The notes under the pieces were generated by a model. It was not told the origin of the DNA. It searched no databases and saw only the letters and a program-made list of their open reading frames with translations. The translations under genes and the position numbers were made by a program. A stretch of DNA of 23,060 nucleotides from Hypsibius dujardini (taxonomy: Eukaryota > Tardigrada > Eutardigrada > Parachela > Hypsibiidae). The stretch lies in the NCBI GenBank assembly GCA_001579985.1, contig LRSR01005998.1:1-23060 (forward strand). Reading direction: 5' to 3'. This document shows positions 10,876-21,120 of this stretch, piece by piece. Numbering within the stretch: the first letter of the stretch is position 1; the number at the start of each line of letters is the position of its first letter.

Positions 10876-11290
10876 ATTCTCTCTCGTTGGTTGAAGAACT
10901 GTCGAGTGGCACAGTAAAATGTGTCCAGTTCCCAGGGTAAAGTCTTCATGCCTTGTCGTTGCTTCCTCGCAGTTGGAACCTTAGGCGAGACCCTGATCAT
11001 TAAATACTGCTCCAATAATTCTTGAGATTCTTTGCTTTTGGACAAATGTTTAAGCGAATTGACCGTTCAAAATTGACTGGTGTGAAACTGCCCAGGAGGC
11101 TCAGACAAGGTTCATGAAAGATTACCTCTTCCTCTTTTGGTTTGGTACTCGCGTGCTGGAGAGTCGCCTAATTGGAATACCGAACTGTTGTTGCGACTAC
11201 CGCGAGAAGCTTCATCGTTCGTCGGAATATTCAGTTTGAAATCACGTCCAGAGAGTGCGGACGTGAGATGAGTTGTTGAAAAGTCGGGAG
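10863..11290 (-). other. possible minus-strand coding fragments
   Basis: Two minus-strand open stretches lie end to end. The segment from 11402 down to a possible GTAATC donor at about 11127 includes NNSSVFQLGDSPAREY. The segment from about 11045 to a stop at 10863 includes ESQELLEQYLMIRVSPKVP. Both have protein-like composition and could be exons of the same gene as the 11520-11957 segment. No frame-consistent join was established. Confidence 0.15.
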
Positions 11291-11469
11291 AGTTGGGTTT
11301 TTGTAAGTCCGACAGGACAGAATTCCAATGGAATTTATGCTTTTTATGCGCGATGAAAGCGCTGCCAATGATAGACATTATATTTCGATGGCAAATAAGC
11401 AATTTCAGCCAAATTAAATTTCATGTCTTACAGTACAGCTCTGTCTGCCAGGTGGTTTTTTTGCGTTGT

Positions 11470-11515
11470 TTGTTTGTCTGTCTGTCGGTCTGCCTAAATA
11501 CCTATCTGTGTGTCG
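11470..11515 (+). repeat. short TCTG microsatellite
   Basis: TTGTCTGTCTGTCGGTCTGCC followed by decayed units. It lies about 450 bp before an oppositely oriented CAGA array (11961-12019), the two making a loose inverted pair around the minus-strand open segment. Confidence 0.85.
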
Positions 11516-11519
11516 TGTA

Positions 11520-11957
11520 CTACGTACGTCCTTGTTTTATAGACACCAAGTTGACCATGATAGAATTGCTAAGTTTCTCTCTCCGGTGATTTGTTACATC
11601 CTTCATTGTGTCAGGAATGCTACTGTCCAATGTACCCACCAATAGCAATGCGAGCGCCGAATTTGTTTCTCCATCTGCCCTACTTTTAATATTGACTTTG
11701 ATGGATGCCCTTTCAGCCGTGATAGCCGCTATACTGGCAAGTAAACAGCCGAAATCTGCTTCATCTCTTAAGCAAAAATTCAGCGCAATCTGCAGGATAA
11801 TGGCGTGAACGTCTAAGGGAACGAGCTCTTCAACATCATGACGAAATTTGAAACACCGGAAATTGACGCAATTCCTTCTGTCATTCAGCATCCTCGACTG
11901 TGTATCTAAGGCAATTCGAATTGAGGGTGATGGTTGTTCATCTCGACCATGTAGTCT
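11520..11957 (-). CDS. candidate minus-strand coding segment, unrecognised
   Basis: A frame without stops covers about 145 codons next to, but outside, the CAGA microsatellite at 11961-12019. It looks protein-like, with charged and hydrophobic residues mixed in helix-like fashion, for example EELVPLDVHAIILQIALNF. The apparent start of the longer frame lies in the repeat and is not credible as a signal peptide. Splice sites are not obvious. A faint likeness to the second half of the RNase PH-fold subunits of the exosome (RRP45/EXOSC9 group) is impressionistic only. Confidence 0.2.
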   Translation of the reverse strand, partial: RLHGRDEQPSPSIRIALDTQSRMLNDRRNCVNFRCFKFRHDVEELVPLDVHAIILQIALNFCLRDEADFGCLLASIAAITAERASIKVNIKSRADGETNSALALLLVGTLDSSIPDTMKDVTNHRREKLSNSIMVNLVSIKQGRT

Positions 11958-11960
11958 CTT

Positions 11961-11961
11961 C

Positions 11962-12004
<43 letters not shown>

Positions 12005-12019
12005 TAGACAAACAGACAG
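11961..12019 (+). repeat. CAGA microsatellite
   Basis: About ten near-perfect CAGA units, then CAGATAGACAAACAGACAG. This is the purest tetranucleotide array in the window, so probably the youngest and a likely polymorphic marker. Confidence 0.97.
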
Positions 12020-12746
12020 CTAGAGAGACAGTACAGTACCATTGTGAGAACAACTAGGAATGTATATTTTGTGTAATTAAATGAGCGGGGCGTCAGACAG
12101 GAACTCAAGGGTGAAAACTCCAGGTAAATAGCTGCCGTTTATTTCCTGGAGAAGCTCCGGGAACATAGCCATTGGAATAAAAACTGTTGGATGAAATTTC
12201 ATCGGGCATTTACTTCTACGACAGATAAAGTCAAAAGTAAAAAAAATTACAATGCAAGTGGAAGAAAAAGTCGCGTCAAATCACCAACAACGAGGACGGT
12301 GTTGGCCTGATGTGTCGGCCTTTTGTCCAGCCAATCGAAACCAAACGAATCGCCCCCTGCGGCTGATGGCTAAATCAACGTTCAATCCAGCAATCAATCA
12401 ATTCAGGCCGCCACTGACAGGTGAGCGGCATTGGTCTGCTCACCAACAAACCAATCAACAAGAAAAATACCACCACATCGATTGTGATGACTTGAATCAG
12501 ATCAGTTTTCAACAAAGTTGTGTCCACTTCACTTCACGCTCCCCTTGGCGTGATAATGACGAACCACGCAGTTGAAGAATTCCTTCTACGCTTGTCTCCC
12601 CAACAAAAACTCTCCATCTCTCACAATCACAAATCACCCCCCCCCTCTGCCGTCGGAATCTCCAACCATCTTCAAACTTCCCCCGAAAAAGCCCGAAACC
12701 CAATACGGGAAGATTTCCTTTGAATCGGATGAGAAATTTGATTGAA

Positions 12747-12860
12747 GTAAGTTTGGTGGCTTTTTTGTCATTTATTTGAATGATTTTTGTGTCTGTTGTT
12801 GCGGTGTTTGTGTGTGCGTATGAATGCGTCACCATCTGTGTGTTTGCTTTATCCCTGCAG
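12747..12860 (+). other. intron in the 5' UTR of the Rab10 gene
   Basis: A perfect GTAAGT donor at 12747-12752 and a TTTATCCCTGCAG acceptor ending at 12860 bound a 114-nt intron 106 bp before the Rab10 start codon. No long coding frame crosses it, so it most likely splits the leader. The leader exon and promoter would lie upstream in 12240-12746. That stretch contains CCAAT motifs and a long plus-strand frame of low-complexity, Gln/Asn-rich composition that I do not regard as coding. Confidence 0.55.
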
Positions 12861-12966
12861 GATAGTCAGCACTGATTAGAAAGACCCATCCTCAAACACA
12901 ACCCCTGTTGCGGCTGAATTAAATTTCGTGGAATATTTCTTTTTTGGAAGTGAAAGGGACGACAAA

Positions 12967-15247
12967 ATGGCCAAGCGATCGTACGATTTGCTCTTCAAAC
13001 TCCTTCTCATTGGCGACTCCGGAGTGGGAAAGACGTGCATTCTGTTCCGTTTCTCCGATGACGCGTTCAATACCACCTTCATATCCACCATTGGTGCGTG
13101 GCGGTTCATCTTTTAGGAAGGGCAATTTTTTGGGACACTCCGGAGGATGTTCCATTTTTTTACTGTCGTTCTGGATCTCACACTGCTTTTTCTTCTCCGT
13201 TTCAGGCATCGATTTCAAGATAAAGACTATCGAGCTCAAAGGGAAGAAAATCAAACTGCAGATATGGTGAGTAAAAGTGGAGGATAGGCGCATTAATGGT
13301 GGTCATGCCGTTAAGATGCATTCAATAGGTTGATTGATCAATTGAAACAACTATCAGCAACCAATTGGTTAACTCTTTTGTATTTGGTTGATTGATCGCT
13401 TAGCTGTTTCGTCTTGATTGACTTTATTGTATGTGGCCAACTGTCAATTAATGAGGCGGCTGATTTCGGCTTCCTTTTTTTTCACTGCTGGCGTTCTTTT
13501 GCATATTTTGTTTATCGATGGAGCTCATTGAACTCGGATATGATGAAAAAATGATTGAAGAATGAGTTAAATGTTTCGGCTCTGTTAAAGATGCTGCCGA
13601 GCGGTTGATTGATGTATTAGTACAAACTGATGGTTAGCTGTATCGTGGCTGGTTGATTGGCCAACTAGATTTCATTGACTATATTTTTAAATCAAATCTA
13701 CTTTATTGACTGCTTGCTTACTTCACATTTGGCGATTACTTGATCGAGTCCACTTCTAAGCAGCAGCCTTGGTTGGTTGATTAGACTGCAATTCGAGCTG
13801 CCATTGTTTGAAAGAGAGAAAAAACCAGGGTGGATCTGTTTGAGAAGCGTGTCAGTGGTGGCGGTCAATAGAGTGTCTGTCCGTGTCTTTGCTCGCTGTA
13901 CTTTTCATCTGTTGTTTGTGTGACGTGAGACACTTCATTTCTGACTGAGTGAGCGCAAACAATTGCTCGTAATAATAAATTACACCCTCCATGAGGCTTT
14001 GATTTGACCGAACAAGCAGTTTACATTGTGTTGATTCATTTCCTTCCGTTGGATTGTCTGTTCACTCACAGGGACACGGCAGGACAGGAGCGTTTCCACA
14101 CCATCACCACGTCCTACTATCGCGGTGCGATGGGCATCATGCTGGTCTATGACATAACACAACCCAAGAGCTTTGACAATATTGCAAAGTGGCTCCGAAA
14201 TATCGAAGAGGTTGGTCTTTATCTTGATGTCTGTATTCTGTCTGTTTTTCTGGGTATCTGCTGGTGTGAGTGTCTGCGTGTTTGTCTACCTGATTGCAAA
14301 TTTGTCTTGTCTGTCTGTTCGTTTGTCTTCCTAGGTTTGTGTATCTGCCTGTCTACCTGCCTATTTATATGTCCATCTGTTTGCCTGTTGTCTATGCGTG
14401 TGTCTGCCTGTTTATGTGTCGGTCTCTGTCTGCTTGCCTGTCGTTCTTCTAACCTTTATCTTTGCTCTATCTGTTTGTCCGCCTGCTTTTCTGTCTGCCT
14501 GATGTCTAACTGTGTATTGCACGGCGGCCGTCCGTCGAAGTATCTGCCTACCCTCTGTAATTTCGGTTAATTTTCTGTCTGCTGCAATTAGTTGACCCCG
14601 TTTATGGTTGGATATGTAGGTGTGACAATGTCAGGTTGACTTTGTGAAAATTGAAGATTAATTTTGATGTTTTTGGTTGTGCTGTAGCACGCGAACGAGG
14701 ATGTGGAGAAAATGTTACTGGGAAATAAGTGTGATATGGAAGACCGAAGAGCCATCAGTCGGGAGCGTGGCGAAGACATTGCACGGCAGCACGGGATTCG
14801 ATTCTTGGAGACGAGTGCCAAAGCCAACATTAATGTTGAACGGGCCTTTTATGAACTATCAGAGGCGATATTGGATAAGGGACCCAATAAGGATAAGGTT
14901 CGTCCATTTTGAGGCTGTGCAATTCTATGGCTGACTTCATTTTTGGTCTAATATTATTTCTTTGCTTCCTAAGTCTATCTGTGTTTGTCTGACTATGGGT
15001 ATGCTATCTGTTTCTGAGTTTGCCTGACTGTTTGCTTGTGTCTCTTCGTTCGTATATGTATCCATCGACTCATATTTTTTATCTGTTTTCGATCTACTTG
15101 ACTCAATTTACATGCCGGGGTACTAGTGTATATAAAATGGCTAATCATTACCTTGTCGATACATAAGTTATGGTTTGGTCTTTACAGATTCCTGAAGCAC
15201 AGCCACTGCCCAAGCCGCGATCGGAGCTGTCGAAATGCTGCAATTGA
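12967..15247 (+). CDS. RAB10: Rab10 small GTPase (5 coding exons)
   Basis: Exons 12967-13093, 13206-13266, 14072-14210, 14688-14897 and 15188-15247 join in frame to 198 residues, against about 200 in animal Rab10. Nucleotide-binding motifs are all present: P-loop GDSGVGKT (16-23), switch I TTFISTIG with Thr41, WDTAGQE (63-69), NKCD (122-125) and ETSAK (150-154). The protein ends in KCCN, a double-cysteine prenylation site for geranylgeranyl anchors. It is Rab10 rather than Rab8 by the start [13 protein letters not shown], the segment [30 protein letters not shown], and the Cys-Cys end instead of a CaaX box. Rab10 cycles between GDP and GTP on membranes and directs Golgi-to-surface and endosomal recycling traffic. 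The donors of introns 3 (GTTGGT) and 4 (GTTCGT) depart from consensus. Introns 2 to 4 carry GGTTGATTGAT or TGTC repeats. The gene is tail-to-tail with POFUT2. Confidence 0.96.
13328..13783 (+). repeat. dispersed GGTTGATTGAT motifs in Rab10 intron 2
   Basis: The word GGTTGATTGAT or a one-step variant occurs at 13328, 13386, 13603, 13651 and 13771, each followed by unrelated sequence. They are spaced 48-217 bp apart, so this is not a simple tandem array. Further TTGATTGA and ATTGACT words lie between. Confidence 0.7.
14218..14515 (+). repeat. TCTG/TGTC-rich tract in Rab10 intron 3
   Basis: Degenerate pyrimidine-rich TGTCTGCCTG-type repeats fill bases 8-305 of the 477-nt intron, starting almost at the 5' splice site. 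The TCTG form is on the coding strand of Rab10. Weaker copies continue into intron 4 (about 14975-15060). Confidence 0.9.
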
Positions 15248-15539
15248 AAAGAGAGCGCTGGAGTACATCCGGAATGGGGAAAAGAGACGGTTCTGTGATA
15301 CGTCGCGCGCCGTCGTCAGCCGCCGTTTCATTTACCATTTTTTTAGTTATCTATATCAGTCCATGCGTAATCTGCTTCTTCTAACCGGCAACTGTTTTCT
15401 CTCGTTACGTTGTATTTCGGCAACAAATCTTTCATTTGTTTGTTAACGCTCTTATTACTACTATTCTTACTTTTTCTTTACTACGGCCAGACAAATTTGC
15501 TTCCACATCAGCACTTTCACCTTCTACATTTATCTCTTT

Positions 15540-15605
15540 GTCTCCTTTCTGCCTGTCTGTCCATCTGTATATCTGCCTCTTCTGTCTGTTTATTTGCTTG
15601 TCAAT
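15540..15605 (+). repeat. TCTG-rich tract downstream of Rab10
   Basis: A degenerate CTGTCTGTCCATCTGTAT-like tract in the spacer between the convergent Rab10 and POFUT2 genes. It lies in the 3' UTR or just past it, with TCTG on the Rab10 coding strand. Confidence 0.75.
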
Positions 15606-15648
15606 TCCTCGGAGCAGACGTCTCCATCGTCCGTCCAATCTTTTTATT
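15589..15648 (-). promoter_or_regulatory. candidate polyadenylation signals for POFUT2
   Basis: Two AATAAA hexamers read on the minus strand (plus-strand TTTATT at 15643-15648 and 15589-15594) lie about 230-285 nt after the POFUT2 stop codon. No canonical AATAAA was found on the plus strand for Rab10 in the shared 626-bp spacer. The hexamer is common by chance in AT-rich DNA. Confidence 0.3.
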
Positions 15649-15873
15649 TGTCTGGTCAATGACAACGGGTCTATTCATAACCAGAGTTACTGAGTTCTGC
15701 AATGGTCCATTTGTACAATAGTGTAGCAGTCACATCACACTGGAAACAAGAAGGGATAAAATGGCTGATAAGGGACTTGAGTAGAGGAGCTATAACGGCC
15801 AGCGTGATATCACACATGAAAAGATATTCAAATTCAAATGCGAAAGAAGAGTTAGAGAGGACAGTCTAGAGAT

Positions 15874-18800
15874 TCAGTAGACAATTTTCCACCTGGTTGG
15901 CTGCTCACACGAGGCAGTGGATGTTTTACAGAAGCGGTTGAATGTGCTGTCCGGAGCGAAACCCAGGATCTCTCGTTCTTCCTGGATTCGAAAGGAGAAG
16001 GTCGATTCATATGAGCCGATGAAGTATCTGAAAGTTAGAAAAACGATTAATGGTGTGATCTGTAGTGGAGAACCAATTGGAAAGACAGAGATCTAGACAG
16101 ACATATGAGCAGACAGACAAACAAGGAAACCAGACAGACAGATAGATATACAGAGAGACAGGCAGGCAGAAATACAAAGAGACATACAGATAGAAAGACA
16201 GGCAGATCGACACACCGGCAAGAAGACAACAGACAGACAAGCAAATGGACACGAACAAGCAGAATAGCAAAAATCATAAGCAATTGAGGGAGACCCACAA
16301 ACAACTTACTGCGCCCGACTGCAAATGGCTTGCTCGACTATTGCACTCCCGCCATCCTTGATCATTCGGACCACATCTTCAGGCGGACGATAGAAGAGCA
16401 CACTAAATTTGGGCAGCTCGGTCTGCAGTTCTTTCATCTCTAGAAGAAGACAGAGTTTTGGACGCTGTGCTCATGCAATTGCGACATGTGACAGACGAAC
16501 CGTCAGGGCTTCCATCGGTGGCAATAAAGAGTGTGGACACCTTCTGCTGCTGTAGCACTTTTCGTAACTGCTCAGCAGCCTCCTTCATAGATGGGCAAGC
16601 GTCGGGTCTAGCTCGGAGATAATCTTGCCGACGGAGGTGGGCGCAAACGTACGGTCCACCTTTGGCGGATCCAGGTGGGGGCTAAAATGAATACACAATT
16701 AAAAGAAAACATTTTATGTTACTAACAAACGGTAAGCGAGGTTGGTCAATCTGTCACCCGGCGAGCCAGACAAGCGCAACAGCGTGTGGGGATTTGCGTA
16801 GGCAGACGTTATAAGAAGCAGGGAAGTGACAGGTCGAAAAGTACAGAGCCCCCAGCAGGCCAATAGAGTGACAGACTTCCAAATAAAGAAGCAGAAAGTA
16901 CAAAAGGGAACAGAAAACAAACGTACGTAAGCATACATGTAGAGGAAGAATATAGATGGGTGACCCAGTGACAGACAGCCACACATTCATACAAGTAGAC
17001 AGAGAACAGATTGACAAAAAACCATATAGGCACACTAACAAGCAAACAGGCAGGCAGGCAGCTCGTGAGCGAAATAGAGAAAGGCACATGCAAATAGACA
17101 GGCAGGTAGGCAGACAGGGACAGGCAGACAGATCGACAGACCGACAGAGAGACGGACAGGCAGACAGACAGCGAGAGGACTATAAAACAGATTTAACGGG
17201 AGACGTCATGTGCTTTATCCAGAGGCAAGTGAAAATATGGCTTCCAAGCATTGAAAGAAGACTTCTACATACACACACATGGCAAGAGTCTTGGTAAAAA
17301 GTAGGCATTCTACCATGAGACAATGAATCGTGATTTTTTTATCCCACTGAGGCGTACCTTGACTGTGCGCCAATCTGTCAGACGAGCTGACAATGGGTCG
17401 CCGTCTTCTGATGAGATGAGTCCGTGCTCTCTCCGGAAGTCTAGAGCCAACTGCAACAGCGGTAAGGCAAACTGCATGCTTCGGCGTGCCTGAAACGGAT
17501 GTAATGTAACAAGATAAAGATGCCGACTTGGTAGACTGCGTCAGCTTCTCATCCCGCGTACCTCCCAGTACTCCCTACCGCCAAAATGATCGTGCAGCAG
17601 CGTTTCTAATCGCTCAAACATAACAGCACTGTCAAGAGGAAGAACAAACCCCTAAACATCAAACTCAGTAATAACCAAAAGGGAAATATTAATCATATAA
17701 ACCAAGTAAATAATAAAGTTAACGTAAAATTTTTTTTAAATAAAAGTAAATTGAAGAAGCATTATAAACAAACTAAAAAATTATCTAAAATTAGGTAACA
17801 AATCACAAATTAAAATTCAGCTAAAGATACTAATAAACAGATTCAAAAACAAGAATAGAAATTAGCTGATTAATCACCAAAATTAAAATTCAGCCAAATG
17901 AACTGATACACATTTTTTAAAATCAAATCCAGAAATTAACTAATTAGCCACAATATTAAAATTCGGTTAAAGGAGTTGGAAAAGTAGAGCTAAGGCATTG
18001 ATAAAAAGGTTTAAAAAATAACTAGAAATAGTTATAAATCACAAAATTCAACTAAAAACATTGATTAACAGATATAAAAATTAATAGGAATTAGCTATTT
18101 ATTCGAAAAAATCAAAATTTCTATAAAGGCATTGAAAACGTTCAGCTAATGTATTGATAAAAAGATTTAAATAAAACACATACACCCACAAGAAAAAGGG
18201 TAAGAACTGAAAAAATTAAAAATTCAGCTAGAGGTATTGAAAAAAAGTATGGACATGTAGTATAAATTTGGTTGAAAGAAATAGTAATGAATGTTCGTAC
18301 TGGTCCTTCGGAGTTGTCTGTGCCAATAATTTCGGAAGCACAGCCCCGGCCGTGCCTAAGGCTCGATGGCAGGTTATTTTCTTGGCGTGGATGCCGTTGA
18401 AACCCCAAAACCAGCCTCGGACATTGTTGCTGTTGGAGTGGAGGGAATAGGGAAAGCCGGCTTCCTCGGAGCAGCTTGTCTCCTCCAGCAGCCATTCACT
18501 TTGTAGATCGATCTTGCTCAGGTCGAAACTCAGCAGATAGAACATTCTGTCGATCACTGGTTCCTTCCGCTCTACAAAAAGAGTAGGCAAAAATAAATCA
18601 AAACGCACAACTGGGATTGGAATAACTCAAAATTGTATGAAGGGAGCCTTGTTAACGTCAATAAACACAAATCAAAAGAAATAAATCAAATAATTCAATT
18701 AAACAAATTAATCAAATCAATCAGAGTAATAAATTAATTATTTACCTATCAATTTACTAGTAATTTCTAAATCTGATATTACCAATAACACCTTTTGATC

Positions 18801-19860
18801 AATGTACGAGACTCAAAATAATAATATTTTCCATTCATTCAACAGTCAACTTGATAATATTATCCGAGTAAAAGAAAACCAATAATATGTAAATAAAATC
18901 CAGACAAATACCAGACAAATACAAGTGCAGCTTAAAATTTTCAAAAGGCCAACTTATTGAATAATTTATGCATTGCAAAAATCACCGGCGGAAGCTTCGA
19001 TCTCATTTATCTGTTAACAAACTTATTTCTGCGTGGGCAAAGCAAGACGAACACATCAACTGCACATTGATTGATTACTTTAATTTCTAACCGCCTGAAA
19101 CTTCAGACATATATCAATCAATCAATCAACCGACCAATCAATCGATCAATCAATCAATCAACGAGGAAAAAAAATCAATCAATCCATCAATCCATTAATG
19201 AATGAGCCTGTGGATGCAACGCCAACCTTACCGGATAAATAGTCGTCGAATTCCATGACTGGAACGTACTCGTTGAAGGATTGTAAATCGAAAAATAACG
19301 TCCACGGTAGACCCTCCTGATTGAGATCTCGCCGTTTCCAATGATAAAGCGGGCCCCAAGGCGGAAGGACCAGCGTCCATTCGCTTTTTTCATCATTTAC
19401 GTTAAGTGCCTTCACAAAAACCGCAGCTCGAAGGTAAACATCGCGTCGCAAATTAAATCCTTCCCCGGGATTCACATCATAAAGAATGAACCTGTGGAAA
19501 ACACTCAAAGAAAGCCCATTAAAAATAAAAGTAAAAAATCGATTTAGTAATTCGAAACCATCAATCAATCAACCGCTAGTTGTGACCTACCAATCTCGGC
19601 CTTTTAGGTAAGTCAATAAACCAATCAATCAAATTAATGTCATTGCAGTCCTTTTTATGCGTAAAATCAATCAATGGACCGTTGGCATACCGCTTCGGCT
19701 TTTGGCAAGTGTCTTTCGAGCATGTTTCCTGCTCACCCGGCTCTCTGTTGCTCCGCCAGGACGTCGACGATAATGATCCGTGTAGTTGTTGTCCACAAGA
19801 GCCGGATGCAAAGACGAGACCGATGGAAATGGCATGCAAAAGAATACGCAATAGCATCAT
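15874..19860 (-). CDS. POFUT2: GDP-fucose protein O-fucosyltransferase 2 (8 exons)
   Basis: Read on the minus strand, exons 19860-19691, 19491-19232, 18571-18301, 17628-17562, 17489-17358, 16681-16501, 16439-16310 and 16027-15874 join in frame to 454 residues (human about 429). The enzyme transfers fucose from GDP-fucose to Ser/Thr in properly folded thrombospondin type 1 repeats in the ER lumen (family GT68). Seen here: an N-terminal signal peptide (about 1-23); [14 protein letters not shown] (61-74) with the catalytic Glu equivalent at E67; [37 protein letters not shown] (314-321) with the GDP-fucose-binding HLR; STFSFR (412-417); and the C-terminal [11 protein letters not shown]. Exon 1 is cut at GTATGC (19690-19685) because this donor restores the frame into FILYDVNP; a later GTAGGT does not. 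The usual Asp before QW in the donor-sugar site is Glu396. There is no KDEL-type tail, as in the family. Confidence 0.96.
16085..16247 (-). repeat. TCTG-rich tract in POFUT2 intron 7
   Basis: It appears as CAGACAGA on the plus strand and therefore as TCTGTCTG on the POFUT2 coding strand. It fills bases 63-225 of the 282-nt intron (16309-16028). Minus-strand frames of Leu, Cys, Ser and Val in this area are repeat translations, not proteins. Confidence 0.95.
17032..17172 (-). repeat. TCTG/CCTG-rich tract in POFUT2 intron 5
   Basis: Plus-strand CAGGCAGGCAG and CAGACAGA units, i.e. CTGCCTG and TCTG on the POFUT2 coding strand. It starts about 185 nt after the 5' splice site of the 676-nt intron (17357-16682). 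Confidence 0.93.
17801..18235 (+). repeat. degenerate AT-rich tandem array in POFUT2 intron 3
   Basis: The word AATCAC(C)AAA(A)TTAAAATTCAGCTAA and relatives recur at about 17801, 17872, 17945 and 18036, and again near 18210. The repeat unit is about 71-91 bp and ends in AATTAGCT-like words. Copies are highly diverged. Confidence 0.6.
19112..19198 (-). repeat. (TGAT)n array in POFUT2 intron 2
   Basis: Plus-strand ATCAATCA runs, reading TTGATTGATTG and GGTTGATTGATTG on the POFUT2 coding strand. It lies 34-120 bases after the 5' splice site at 19231. Related words occur in intron 1 at 19558-19574 and 19620-19630 in the same orientation. Confidence 0.9.
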
Positions 19861-20276
19861 TTTTGAAAAATGATTGCTGAGTCAGTTCCAATTGCAGTCC
19901 GTCCTAATTCCATTGGAGTTGTCAGTCCAATCATTGCAATTCTATTTCTCTCCAACGCTACTTTAATGGTCATTTTTTGATTACCAATGGAGCCCTCGTA
20001 AAGTTTAAATCATAAAATATTATCAATTTTTGTCACTCAAAAAATCTCAAGTTTTTCAAATCACCAATAATTAGAGACCGCCTAAAGTTCTAAATCTACA
20101 CTGTCAAGAAAATAACTCAATTCTCCCCGGCAAATTTGTTTACTACTCTTTCGTCTCACCGATGTCTCTTCATCAGATCTTGTCAGTGTGAAAAATTCCA
20201 AGTAAAATATAAATGGAACCGAACGAACTTTCAAACGCGGCAGTGGAAAAAAGTGAACACCTTCCGCGTCGCAGAC

Positions 20277-20277
20277 C

Positions 20278-20309
<32 letters not shown>
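20277..20309 (+). repeat. TGTC microsatellite upstream of POFUT2
   Basis: Seven nearly perfect TCTG units. Intergenic; it is followed by a possible splice acceptor (CTGTTTCACCTAG, ending 20343) and a 164-nt open stretch to a TGA at 20507. Confidence 0.93.
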
Positions 20310-20507
20310 GGTGGCCTATTGCCAATCAACCTGTTTCACCTAGTTCACGAGTTTGAAAACGTTAAATTCGAGGCCAATTATGATGCCCATCAGCATGACC
20401 CGAACTATTTGCGGGAAAATTTGAAGCTGCCCCAGATTCTGATCCCCCACGTCAAAACACCAGTGAATCAGAAAGCAGCGGCTGGAAAAATACGAGCACT
20501 ACATTGA

Positions 20508-21120
20508 AAATCCACTTGGGCGCAGATATGGTTTTTGGTAAACATGCTCGTGCAAAAAACCCTCCCCAAGCCAAGAAGCTAGATTTTATACACAAAAGTT
20601 ATTGGCTTTATAGGTCATGACAATACAACACTCCCTGATGTTCAGTTAGCTAGTGATATTATGATTCTGAGATACAACTGCCCTTATTTAAGCGGATGTG
20701 TTTTGCATTATTCGACCGCTATTTTATACGTAATTACTGAAATTCTTTATGACCATAGATATCAAACCAGTACAAATTTTGGCCAGGTCTGAGTTGTACT
20801 TCGACAGTAATACCACAATCGCTTGTGGGATACTATATGTTGTAAGTTGAAACGTCATGGTGGACTGTTTGACGTTGTGAAAGGAAATAGTATCAATATG
20901 TCTGAACCAATAGCAGAAAAACATTTTTCCAGTCGCATGATTTGGTTGAACGGAAAAGCAGCGGGAACAGAAAAGCGACATAATTACGGGGCCCGGAACA
21001 CGCTGGCAATAATGCGGGCAGCCATTGTTTTTTGCGCCGGGAAAGCCCTGGTTTACCGCCTGGACGACTCCCGTCGCTTAGCTAGTAGCTTCCCCAGCAG
21101 ATTTTTACTCGTACACTGTA
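20508..21120. other. intergenic stretch, no supported gene
   Basis: AT-rich DNA becoming GC-richer after 20980. A 108-codon plus-strand frame at 20823-21149 ends inside the hairpin arm and has no recognisable motif. Confidence 0.4.

Noticed and set aside
11961-12019. CRISPR-like array
   Set aside because: A pure tetranucleotide repeat without spacers, in a eukaryotic context.
12240-12575. 107-codon plus-strand frame upstream of Rab10
   Set aside because: Gln/Asn-rich and low-complexity, in the likely promoter and leader of Rab10; no splice link to the Rab10 frame.
16007-17093. Several minus-strand frames rich in Leu, Cys, Ser and Val resembling membrane proteins
   Set aside because: They are translations of TCTG/CCTG microsatellites inside POFUT2 introns.
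19596-19690. Extension of POFUT2 exon 1 to a GTAGGT donor near 19596
   Set aside because: That junction breaks the frame into exon 2, whereas GTATGC at 19690-19685 gives [12 protein letters not shown], matching the family.
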